From an uncultured Cohaesibacter sp. (lineage in GTDB: Bacteria; Pseudomonadota; Alphaproteobacteria; Rhizobiales; Cohaesibacteraceae): a DNA stretch of 64,000 nucleotides. The notes under the pieces were generated by a model that did not search any database, had not been told where the DNA came from, and saw nothing but the letters and a program-made list of their open reading frames with translations. A program made the translations under genes and the position numbers. The stretch lies in NCBI RefSeq assembly GCF_963662805.1, contig NZ_OY759851.1:62001-126000 (forward strand). The letters run 5' to 3'. Shown one piece after another: positions 25,216 to 32,138 of this stretch; positions within the stretch are counted from its first letter, which is position 1, and each line of letters begins with the position of its first letter.

Positions 25216-26052
25216 ATGCGCCCTCACGTTGTTGCTCTTGTTGTTCCCCTTCTGGCTGGATCCTGTTGGAGCGGGGTGGTCTTTGCCCAGCCAGCGGCTC
25301 CGCAGTTGGCACCCTACAGGGCCATCTATGAGGTTGATCTCAGCGATGAGGCGCAGGGCTCGTCAAAGATCACTGCGATTTCCGCTCTCAATGGCCGGAT
25401 GGCCTATGAGTTCAAGGGCAGCGCCTGCGAGGGCTATGCCACCTCTCAGCGGCTGGTGACTTCAACGCAAATGTCCGAAGGCGCTACCGCCCTTGAGGAT
25501 GTTCAGATGGCAGCTTATGAGGGCGTTGAAGGGGAAAGCTACGAGTTTTTCAAACGCCGACAAGTCAACCAGACGCCCCAGCAAGGTCAGCGCGGATCTG
25601 CCGCCAAACAGGGCGGCATGACCAGGGTCGAGATGTCACAGCCTTCGAGTATGGCGTTTGAACTGCCGGAGAATGTCACCTTTCCTGTTGCCTATCAGCG
25701 AGGAATGCTCGCAGCGGCAGAGGCTGGCGAGCCGGTCTTCACGGCCAATGTCTTTGATGGATCGGATGATCCGGGGCAGTATTTTCAGGTTTCGACCTCC
25801 ATCGGCACGCCCTTTGTGGGCAAAGAGGACAGCGTACCGCATCCCGTGCTGGTCGGTGTTAAGGGATGGCCGGTGACGATCTCCTACTACGCGGCGTCCA
25901 AGAATGCCGAGGACATGATGCCAATCTATGAGATCAACACCGAAATCTATGCCAATGGCATCTCGGGCAACATGCATTTCGGCTTTCGCGACTTTACCCT
26001 CGACTTCTCGATCAGCGAGCTCGAATTGATACCCGTAACGCCTTGCGAATAG
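25216..26052 (+). CDS. eipB: Cell-envelope integrity protein EipB (DUF1849)
   Basis: The 278-residue protein begins with a signal peptide (residues 1-24) and continues LAPYRAIYEVDLS, as in DUF1849. It has two conserved Cys, Cys71 in GSACEGY and Cys277 at the very end, which match the disulfide seen in Brucella EipB. EipB is a periplasmic beta-spiral protein that supports envelope integrity and interacts genetically with a TPR protein. The start at 25216 places the signal peptide at the N-terminus; the frame opens further upstream at 25111 without a ribosome-binding site. It is divergent from RidA. Confidence 0.9.
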   Translation: MRPHVVALVVPLLAGSCWSGVVFAQPAAPQLAPYRAIYEVDLSDEAQGSSKITAISALNGRMAYEFKGSACEGYATSQRLVTSTQMSEGATALEDVQMAAYEGVEGESYEFFKRRQVNQTPQQGQRGSAAKQGGMTRVEMSQPSSMAFELPENVTFPVAYQRGMLAAAEAGEPVFTANVFDGSDDPGQYFQVSTSIGTPFVGKEDSVPHPVLVGVKGWPVTISYYAASKNAEDMMPIYEINTEIYANGISGNMHFGFRDFTLDFSISELELIPVTPCE

Positions 26053-26058
26053 GGGCAA

Positions 26059-27411
26059 TTAGTCGATGCCACTGTCTTCGTCGGGCTTTTGGGCTGAGTG
26101 GACCTCGACGCGATCCTGATCGGGGCGCTCTGACTTCAAGCGTCCTTTGAGGGTCAGCCCGAGTTCGACGATCTTGCCGCCGAATTTCTCGCTGAGCTTG
26201 TCCATGGCCTTTTCGGCGCTGGCGCGCTTTCCTGCCTGCAGGTCAACAAGGTCGGGAGGATCGGCAAGGAGATCTGGTTCCAGCTCCGAGAGGCCAATGC
26301 CGATCAGGCGAAAGCTCTTTTCCCCGTCGAGTTCCTTGAGCAACAGCTCTTTTCCCATGCCGTAGAGCCGGTCGGCAAGCTGAGTCGGGTCGGCAAGGGA
26401 GCGACTGCGGGTGATCGAGCGGAATTGTGGGTTCTTGAGCTTGAGCGTGATCGTCCGCCCCGCGAGGCCCTGTTTCTTGGCGCGTTTGGCGGTGTTCTCG
26501 GACAGGCGTCTCAGGATCGGCAGTAAGTCATCGGCGCTCGACAGATCGCGGTTGAAGGTCGTCTCCGAGCTGATGCTCTTGGTCTCCGAATGGGCCGAGA
26601 CGGTCCTTGAATCCTCCCCCCGCGACAGGCGAGCGAGCCTGAGACCCAGTGAGCCATAGCGTTTGGCAAGTTCCGTCTCATCGGCAGTCTGCAACTGTCC
26701 GATGGTGTGATAGCCATCATCGGCGAGTTTTCTCTGCGAGACAGCTCCCACGCCCCAGATAAGCGCAATCGGCTGGTCTTTGAGGAAGGAGAGGGTCTCT
26801 TCCTTGCCGATCATCGAAAAGCCGCGTGGCTTGTCGAGATCGGAAGCCACTTTGGCCAGAAACTTGTTGTGACTGAGGCCGACAGAGACCGAAATGCCGA
26901 TCTCCTGCTCCATTTTCTGGGCAAACCGGACAAGCGTCAGGGCGGGATAGGCATGGTGCAGCTTTTCAGTGCCGGTGAGGTCGAGAAAGGCCTCGTCGAT
27001 GGAGAGCGGCTCGACCAATGGGGTCAGGGCCTGCATGGCCTCCCTGATCTCCCGACCGACCCGACTGTATTTCGCCATGTCAGGGCGAATGATAGCGGCG
27101 TCGGGGCAGAGTTTTTTGGCTTGAAACATCGGCATAGCGGATTTCACGCCACGAATGCGGGCGATGTAGCAGGCCGTGGCAACAACACCGCGCTGGGCTC
27201 CGCCGATGATCACCGGCTTGTCGCGAAGCTCCGGATTGTCGCGCTTCTCCACCGAGGCATAGAAGGAATCACAGTCGATGTGGGCGATCGAGAGAGTTTT
27301 GAGCTCAGCATGGCGAATGAGGCGCGGAGAGTGGCAATGGGGGCAACGCCTCGGCGTTCCCTGACCGTCATGCAGGCAATCCCGACACAGAAAGTGATGC
27401 ATGTGAGTCAT
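26059..27411 (-). CDS. dinB: DNA polymerase IV (Y-family) with N-terminal zinc-ribbon-like segment
   Basis: This 450-residue translesion polymerase has the Y-family motifs AHIDCDSFYASVEKRDNPEL (catalytic Asp) and SIDEAFLDLTG (Asp-Glu pair). GLSHNKFLAKVASDLDKP marks the palm, and the little-finger domain follows. The N-terminus has four Cys (9, 12, 23 and 26) in CRDC and CPHC pairs, a feature common to rhizobial DinB and absent from E. coli. No beta-clamp motif is obvious at the very end. The ATG at 27411 has GGACGG upstream. It follows the DUF3572 gene on the same strand and ends 6 bases from the convergent EipB gene. Confidence 0.94.
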   Translation of the reverse strand: MTHMHHFLCRDCLHDGQGTPRRCPHCHSPRLIRHAELKTLSIAHIDCDSFYASVEKRDNPELRDKPVIIGGAQRGVVATACYIARIRGVKSAMPMFQAKKLCPDAAIIRPDMAKYSRVGREIREAMQALTPLVEPLSIDEAFLDLTGTEKLHHAYPALTLVRFAQKMEQEIGISVSVGLSHNKFLAKVASDLDKPRGFSMIGKEETLSFLKDQPIALIWGVGAVSQRKLADDGYHTIGQLQTADETELAKRYGSLGLRLARLSRGEDSRTVSAHSETKSISSETTFNRDLSSADDLLPILRRLSENTAKRAKKQGLAGRTITLKLKNPQFRSITRSRSLADPTQLADRLYGMGKELLLKELDGEKSFRLIGIGLSELEPDLLADPPDLVDLQAGKRASAEKAMDKLSEKFGGKIVELGLTLKGRLKSERPDQDRVEVHSAQKPDEDSGID

Positions 27412-27474
27412 GGCACCGTCCACAAGGTGATTCGCTTCAATCGCAGGGTCTTTGAAGCGCGGTCCTTTCGTTCT

Positions 27475-27780
27475 CTAGAATGAGCCCGTGGTTGCCATGC
27501 TCATGGGATCAAGGCGGGCTTTTGCGGTCACCACGGCTTCCGGCGCGATGGCATTGTTGCTGGCAAAAGCCAGAACGAGGGCGTCATCGGCGAGCAAAAA
27601 GTCGAGGATTGCAGCCAAAAAGGATGGCTCTGCAGCGACTTGGCGCAAATCGGACGGGTCGAGCCCGCTCAGTGCCAGAAACCGGCCCATGAGTTCTGCG
27701 TCCGAGGACAGAAACCCGAGGGCCTTGATGGCCAGAGACTCTGCTTCTTCAAAGCTCGGCAGTGAGCGATTTGCAATCAT
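27475..27780 (-). CDS. DUF3572 family protein
   Basis: This 101-residue protein matches DUF3572, a small alphaproteobacterial family: ESLAIKALGFLSSDAELMGR followed by FLALSGLDPSDLRQVAAEP and FLAAILDFLLADDALVLAFA. No function is known. It precedes dinB by 63 bases on the same strand and is divergent from divK with 137 bases between. That order (dinB, DUF3572, divK, pleD) is familiar in Rhizobiales. The ATG at 27780 gives the conserved start; the open frame reaches 27906. Confidence 0.88.
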   Translation of the reverse strand: MIANRSLPSFEEAESLAIKALGFLSSDAELMGRFLALSGLDPSDLRQVAAEPSFLAAILDFLLADDALVLAFASNNAIAPEAVVTAKARLDPMSMATTGSF

Positions 27781-27917
27781 TGGACCTGTTTGCCCTTTTG
27801 AAAGGTTTGATCTGTATATAGAATTGTGACGATAATACCGAATCTGACGAAGAAACCCAGATCTATTCTGGTGGGGAGGGATCCGCTGTTCGCAAGGGGA
27901 TTTCAAGGACGGGGACC

Positions 27918-28289
27918 ATGGGCAAGAAGATACTCATAGTCGAAGATAACGAGTTGAACATGAAGCTGTTCCTCGATCTGCTCGAAGCCTATGGTTACGA
28001 GACCATCGGGACCAGAAATGGTCTTGAGGCGCTCGATCTGGCGCGGGAGCATCGTCCCGATCTCATCCTGATGGATATCCAGCTACCGGAAGTCTCGGGC
28101 CTTGAAGTCACCAAATGGCTCAAGGAAGACGACGATCTCAGGGCTATTCCCGTAGTCGCCGTGACGGCCTTTGCCATGAAAGGCGATGAAGCGCGGATTC
28201 GGCAAGGTGGTTGCGAGGCCTATCTCTCAAAACCGATTTCCGTTGCCAAGTTCATTGAAACTGTGCGCACCTACGCTGGTGATGCCTGA
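27918..28289 (+). CDS. divK: Cell-cycle response regulator DivK
   Basis: This is a stand-alone receiver domain of 123 residues. The acidic pair is at Glu9-Asp10, the phosphoacceptor is Asp53 (LILMDIQLPEVSG), the switch Thr is in AVTAF and the conserved Lys in YLSKPIS. The sequence ILIVEDNELNMKLFLDLLEA is typical of DivK. In Caulobacter and relatives it is phosphorylated by DivJ, dephosphorylated by PleC, and controls CtrA through DivL-CckA. pleD follows 24 bases later, in the same operon as usual. Confidence 0.95.
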   Translation: MGKKILIVEDNELNMKLFLDLLEAYGYETIGTRNGLEALDLAREHRPDLILMDIQLPEVSGLEVTKWLKEDDDLRAIPVVAVTAFAMKGDEARIRQGGCEAYLSKPISVAKFIETVRTYAGDA

Positions 28290-28313
28290 GTTTGCCTGTC
28301 CTAAGGATTGCCG

Positions 28314-29696
28314 ATGTCTGCCCGCATTCTTGTCGTAGATGACATTCCTGCCAATGTGAAGCTGCTTGAAGCCCGTTTGATGGCCGAGTATTTCGACGTT
28401 CTGTGCGCAAACAGCGGCTCGGAAGCACTGCAGATTCTCGACAATCACATGGTCGATATCGTTCTGCTCGATGTGATGATGCCTGGGATGGACGGCTTTG
28501 AGGTCTGCCGCCGCATCAAGGCCAATCCGCAGACCATGCATATTCCCGTGGTGATGGTGACTGCCCTTGATCAGGTCAGCGACCGCGTGGACGGGCTCCG
28601 CGCCGGGGCTGACGATTTCCTCACCAAACCAGTCAACGATCTGGCCCTGATCTCGCGGGTCAAGAGCCTCGTCCGCATCAAGATGATGACTGACGAGTTG
28701 CGCTCTCGTGCCTCGACCACAGAGCAAATGGGGATTGATGACGGCACCATCCTAGATCAGCTCCAGAGCATGGAAGGCGGCCGGATCCTGCTGGTGGACG
28801 ACATGCGCTCCAGTGCAGAGCGGATCAGCAAGCAAGTGCGTGGTACGTTTGATCTTTTTGTCGAGAATGACAGCCAGTCCGTTTTGCGGCGCTGCGCCGA
28901 TGAAGACTTCGACTGCGCGATCGTCAATCTCAACATGAACACTTTTGATGCGCTGAGGCTCTGTGCCCAGATGCGTTCGCTCGAATCCAGCCGCATGCTG
29001 CCGATCCTTGCACTCGCCGATGAAAGTGAAGAAGCGCGAATCATGCGGGCTCTCGATCTGGGCGTGAATGATTACATCCGCAAGCCGGTTGACCGGAACG
29101 AGTTGCTGGCCCGGATCCAGACACAGGTGCTCCGCAAACGTTATACGGATGCCTTGCGTCATTCCATTCAGCACACGATGGAGCTGGCCATCACGGATGG
29201 CCTCACCAAGCTCTACAATCGTCGCTACATGACGACACATCTCAATTCTCTGCTGACCTCCGCCAGGGAGAAGGAAAAGCCGCTTTCCCTCTTGCTGATG
29301 GATATCGACTTCTTCAAGTCCGTCAACGATACCTACGGTCACGATGCGGGGGATGAAGTGCTGCAGGAATTCTCCCACCGGATGCGCAAGAATACGCGCG
29401 GCATCGATCTGGTCTGTAGATATGGCGGCGAAGAGTTCGTGGTCATCATGCCCGACACCGACCATTCCCTTGCGACGGTCGTTGCCGAACGCATCCGCAA
29501 AAAGGTCGCTGAAAAGCCTTTCATCATTCACAAGGGCCGGCAGATGATCGATGTGACTGTCTCGATTGGCCTTGCTGCGACCATCAACGGTTTGGAGAGC
29601 CAGGATGCTCTTCTCAAGCTTGCTGATCAGGCCCTCTATAAGGCCAAAAGGGAGGGCCGGAATCGAGTGGTCCTTGCCGAGGATCACGCCGCTTGA
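28314..29696 (+). CDS. pleD: Diguanylate cyclase response regulator PleD
   Basis: This 460-residue protein has the PleD layout: receiver 1 with Asp53 (IVLLDVMMPGMDG), receiver 2 with Asn in place of the phosphoacceptor (AIVNLNMNTFD), and a GGDEF domain with GGEEF (RYGGEEFVVIMPD). An intact RxxD inhibitory site (RGID) lies six residues before GGEEF, so product inhibition by c-di-GMP is expected. It makes c-di-GMP at the cell pole during the swarmer-to-stalked transition in relatives. The ATG at 28314 is preferred over a TTG at 28308 by its spacing from AAGG. Confidence 0.95.
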   Translation: MSARILVVDDIPANVKLLEARLMAEYFDVLCANSGSEALQILDNHMVDIVLLDVMMPGMDGFEVCRRIKANPQTMHIPVVMVTALDQVSDRVDGLRAGADDFLTKPVNDLALISRVKSLVRIKMMTDELRSRASTTEQMGIDDGTILDQLQSMEGGRILLVDDMRSSAERISKQVRGTFDLFVENDSQSVLRRCADEDFDCAIVNLNMNTFDALRLCAQMRSLESSRMLPILALADESEEARIMRALDLGVNDYIRKPVDRNELLARIQTQVLRKRYTDALRHSIQHTMELAITDGLTKLYNRRYMTTHLNSLLTSAREKEKPLSLLLMDIDFFKSVNDTYGHDAGDEVLQEFSHRMRKNTRGIDLVCRYGGEEFVVIMPDTDHSLATVVAERIRKKVAEKPFIIHKGRQMIDVTVSIGLAATINGLESQDALLKLADQALYKAKREGRNRVVLAEDHAA

Positions 29697-29707
29697 TCAC
29701 AAGATAG

Positions 29708-29935
29708 TTGATAACTTGTGGACATCATTACCTAAATTTGGATCGGACAAATTCGGGTGCGGGCGCGTCTGAAAAAAGAATCACTTGCGATCATAAAGAC
29801 TGTCCAAAATCAAGATTTGTAATCATTAGTACGTATTCATCCGGCGACAAACAGGTGTTTGAGACCTGTAAAGCTTGCCGGCCTTGTATGAGCGAGACCT
29901 TGGAATCGGCTCGGCAAGGCCTGAAATCCATGTAA
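29708..29935 (+). CDS. Possible small Cys-rich protein
   Basis: The frame gives up to 75 residues. The interesting part is ITCDHKDCPKSRFVIISTYS followed later by ETCKACRPCM, five Cys in a zinc-ribbon-like layout (C-x4-C, x23, C-x2-C). It starts 12 bases after pleD. Against it, there is no ATG, only TTG codons at 29708 and 29738, no ribosome-binding site, and the codon use is more AT-rich than the neighbours. It may be a real small metal-binding protein, a decayed gene, or chance. Confidence 0.3.
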   Translation: MITCGHHYLNLDRTNSGAGASEKRITCDHKDCPKSRFVIISTYSSGDKQVFETCKACRPCMSETLESARQGLKSM

Positions 29936-29989
29936 ATTGTTCAGAATCGAGACAGATTAACCTTAACTGTTCATTGCGTTTGATATTTC

Positions 29990-30004
29990 TTAAAGAATGG
30001 TTAA
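29990..30004. promoter_or_regulatory. Candidate CtrA-binding site (TTAA-N7-TTAA)
   Basis: TTAA-AGAATGG-TTAA matches the full CtrA consensus. Additional TTAA half-sites lie at 29957-29960 and 29963-29966. The site is 300 bases after pleD and just upstream of a promoter-like sequence (TTGTCA at 30019, TAATCT at 30040) that faces the structured region at 30052. DivK, encoded next door, acts on CtrA activity. Confidence 0.45.
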
Positions 30005-30051
30005 ACAATGCGTTGAATTTGTCACTGAGTTTGTTAGGCTAATCTTCAAGT

Positions 30052-30410
30052 GACAAGTGTGGGGCAGGTCACAAAACTGGTACGCTAGAATTGCGCCAGC
30101 TCTTTCTCACACATGATCAACAGTTACCCTACGGACAACCTAGGTCCGCCGCATCTCCTGGGACCGTGGGGCTTGGTCGGTTCAGATACAGCAAGAGTGG
30201 CCTCCTCAAAGTGGTCTGTAGCTCTGAACCGGCCATCCTTTCTTCCTTCAAATCGCACATCTATACGCTCGTCTCTACGGCTTTTCGAGCTCGTTTGTGT
30301 GCTGTTTCGTACCGGTGACAGCGCTGCCAATCGAATACCAATCGCGGATGCGGTCTCATGCCAATTGGGTGTCCATGAGGCTGGGGAAGTGTGGTTGAAC
30401 TAGGCACACG
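30052..30410 (+). ncRNA. Candidate structured non-coding RNA downstream of pleD
   Basis: No convincing protein gene lies here, but several strong inverted repeats do. CTGG-TA-CGC pairs with GCG-CCAG at 30077-30099. GGTCC pairs with GGACC at about 30133-30155. The strongest stem runs 30174-30191 against 30216-30235 (TTGGTCGGTTCAGA-TACAG with CTGTA-GC-TCTGAACCGGCCA), about 17-18 pairs with one 2-base bulge and one G-T pair. CTCATG pairs with CATGAG at 30355-30379. The block ends at a 15-bp terminator and may be driven by the promoter-like sequence after the CtrA box. It is not tmRNA, RNase P or SRP RNA by their signatures. The 5' end is approximate. Confidence 0.4.
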
Positions 30411-30448
30411 AAAAAGCCCGCTTGCCAGATGAGCAAGCGGGCTTTTTT
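30411..30448. terminator. Strong bidirectional terminator between the RNA candidate and rpmG
   Basis: AAAAAGCCCGCTTGC pairs with GCAAGCGGGCTTTTT across a 7-base loop, a perfect 15-bp stem with T-runs on both strands. On the minus strand it ends the rpmG transcript, and on the plus strand any transcript from the pleD side. Confidence 0.9.
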
Positions 30449-30469
30449 GAAATCAGCTGAAAAGGGGCC

Positions 30470-30637
30470 TTATTTGATTTTGGCTTCCTTGAACTCAACG
30501 TGTTTCTTTGCCACCGGGTCGTATTTCCGCTTGACCATTTTCTCGGTCATGGTGCGGGAATTCTTCTTGGTGACGTAAAAGTAACCCGTATCAGCGGTGC
30601 TGACGAGACGGATTTTGATTGTTGTTGCCTTAGCCAT
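30470..30637 (-). CDS. rpmG: 50S ribosomal protein L33
   Basis: This 55-residue protein is bL33 of the alphaproteobacterial form: MAKATTIKIRLVSTADTGYF followed by YVTKKNSRTMTEKMVKRKYD. It lacks the four Cys of the zinc-binding form, so it is the zinc-independent type. It is part of the large subunit near the E site. The ATG at 30637 gives the canonical start. It is the last gene before the strong terminator at 30411. Confidence 0.97.
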   Translation of the reverse strand: MAKATTIKIRLVSTADTGYFYVTKKNSRTMTEKMVKRKYDPVAKKHVEFKEAKIK

Positions 30638-30872
30638 TTGACTTTTCCGTCCTTTGGGCTCGCCGCTCAGGGTCTGCATCGCTCCGGTTTCGGAGGCGTT
30701 CTCGATCCTGTACCTGTCGAGCCTGAAATATGCTGAGCGGAAAAGGACCGGCTCAGCTGAAAGCTGTTTCGAGCCGCCAAACTACGCAAAGCTGGCTCAT
30801 TGTCAAGAGTGCGACCCCATTTATCGACTTGAATCTGGCGGACAGCCTTAAAACTAGACTGTTTTCCGCTGC

Positions 30873-31640
30873 TCAGATCTCGCCGCGGACCATATGTTTG
30901 CCCTTCATGTAGAAGAATGGCGTCGGCAGATGGGGTGTGAAGTCCGGGTCTGCCTGAAGCCGCAGGTCGAGTTCGTGCAGAATCTCCTGCGTGATGCGGG
31001 GAAGATCGAGCGCATGAGCCGCCTCGATGGTGAGCCAGTGCAGGTCTTCGAGCTCCCCGCTCGGGCCTGTCCCTTCGGGCAGGCGGTCGACGATTTGGTC
31101 CGCATCTACGGCAAAGAATCGCGTGTCGAACCGGCGGACCCGTCCCGGAGGGGTTATGGCGCGTGCAACGAGGCGCAGGGGCTCGAGAACTGGCATCAGG
31201 CCTCGTTCCTCAAAGGCCTGCCAGTCCTCATGCAGGCGGCGCGGGGAGGTCTCTGGTGCGCCGATGAAGAGGCCTGCTTCCTCGTAAGTCTCCCGGATCG
31301 CACACATGCCAAGGCCGCGCATGGTCGCAACGCTCTTTCCGTTTCTGGGCGATTTTGACAGCTTTTCCAGCACGCCCGGATTGAGATCGCTGGCGAAGGG
31401 CACATGGCGATCGGCAGCATCGAGACGCCCGCCGGGGAAGACATATTTTCCCGGCATGAAGCGGTGGCGCATGTGGCGCCGTCCCATCAGGATCTTTGGG
31501 GCAGGGCCCGTTCGGTCAACGATGATGAGGGTTGCCGCGTCCTTGGGCTTCATGGGGGGGTGGGAGCTGTCGTTGTTGCGCTGGGCGTTGACCGACAGCT
31601 CGGTATGAGGAACAGCGTCCGTTGGGGCTTTGGTGGTCAT
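30873..31640 (-). CDS. NUDIX hydrolase
   Basis: This 255-residue protein has a Nudix fold with KYVFPGGRLDAADRH before, and AIRETYEEAGLFIG as, the core of the Nudix box; the metal-binding REtyEEaG is intact, while the box is stretched by an insertion after the GG. Members hydrolyse nucleoside diphosphates linked to other groups, including CoA and ADP-ribose derivatives. The longer form with MRHRFMPGKYVFPGG resembles NUDT8/NUDT19-like proteins. It starts 3 bases after the DUF983 gene and is in the topA-rnr minus-strand chain. Confidence 0.9.
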   Translation of the reverse strand: MTTKAPTDAVPHTELSVNAQRNNDSSHPPMKPKDAATLIIVDRTGPAPKILMGRRHMRHRFMPGKYVFPGGRLDAADRHVPFASDLNPGVLEKLSKSPRNGKSVATMRGLGMCAIRETYEEAGLFIGAPETSPRRLHEDWQAFEERGLMPVLEPLRLVARAITPPGRVRRFDTRFFAVDADQIVDRLPEGTGPSGELEDLHWLTIEAAHALDLPRITQEILHELDLRLQADPDFTPHLPTPFFYMKGKHMVRGEI

Positions 31641-31643
31641 GAC

Positions 31644-32048
31644 TTACTCGGCTGGGATTTCGGGTTCGCTGTCCGGGTCGAAGCCGTGCATATAGTTGGC
31701 CCACTGCAATGCCACGATGGCCCCCTTTATGGGGCGCAGGAAGGCGAGGGACATGGCGATGGTCAGCGGGATCCAGATGACCATATGGATCCATAGCTCC
31801 GGTCTGAAGGTAACCTCGGCCCAGATGACCAGCGAGACCACAAGGTGGCCGACGATGAAGATGGTGAAATAGGGCGGAGCATCATCCGCGCGGTGGTGGG
31901 AATAATTCTCCCCACACACATTGCATGTGTCGCATACGGTCAGGAAGCCGCTGAACAGCTTGCCTTTTTGGCAGTTGGGGCATCTGCCAAGAGCCCCTTG
32001 CCGCATGGCTGCGAACACATTCCTGCCGGGCTTTGTGGTGATCGCCAC
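31644..32048 (-). CDS. DUF983 family membrane protein
   Basis: This 134-residue protein has an N-terminal zinc-ribbon-like segment with four Cys (GRCPNCQKGKLFSGFL and CDTCNVCGENY) and two transmembrane helices after YFTIFIVGHLVVSLVIW. DUF983 proteins are common in alphaproteobacteria and occur near rnr; no function is proven. It follows rnr by 90 bases and overlaps closely with the Nudix gene (3-base gap). Confidence 0.9.
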   Translation of the reverse strand: MAITTKPGRNVFAAMRQGALGRCPNCQKGKLFSGFLTVCDTCNVCGENYSHHRADDAPPYFTIFIVGHLVVSLVIWAEVTFRPELWIHMVIWIPLTIAMSLAFLRPIKGAIVALQWANYMHGFDPDSEPEIPAE

Positions 32049-32138
32049 GGTGTTTTGGGCCGGGTTTGTCAGGGGATCCTCTCCTCGTTATCCTCTTTAT
32101 ACCGTCCCCGAAAGGGCGGCCTCTCCCGGACGCGTTGT

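Noticed and set aside
27781..27917. LexA box search (GTTC-N7-GTTC) in front of DUF3572-dinB
   Set aside because: Only single GTTC half-sites are seen, none at the right spacing.
30091..30403. Short open frames (75 and 96 codons) in the region after pleD
   Set aside because: Both overlap in different frames, lack ribosome-binding sites and cover the inverted repeats, so an RNA is the better reading.
30052..30410. tmRNA, RNase P RNA or signal recognition particle RNA in the region after pleD
   Set aside because: The ANDYALAA-type tag, the GAGGAAAGTC core and the SRP GGAA/AGCAG core are not present on either strand.
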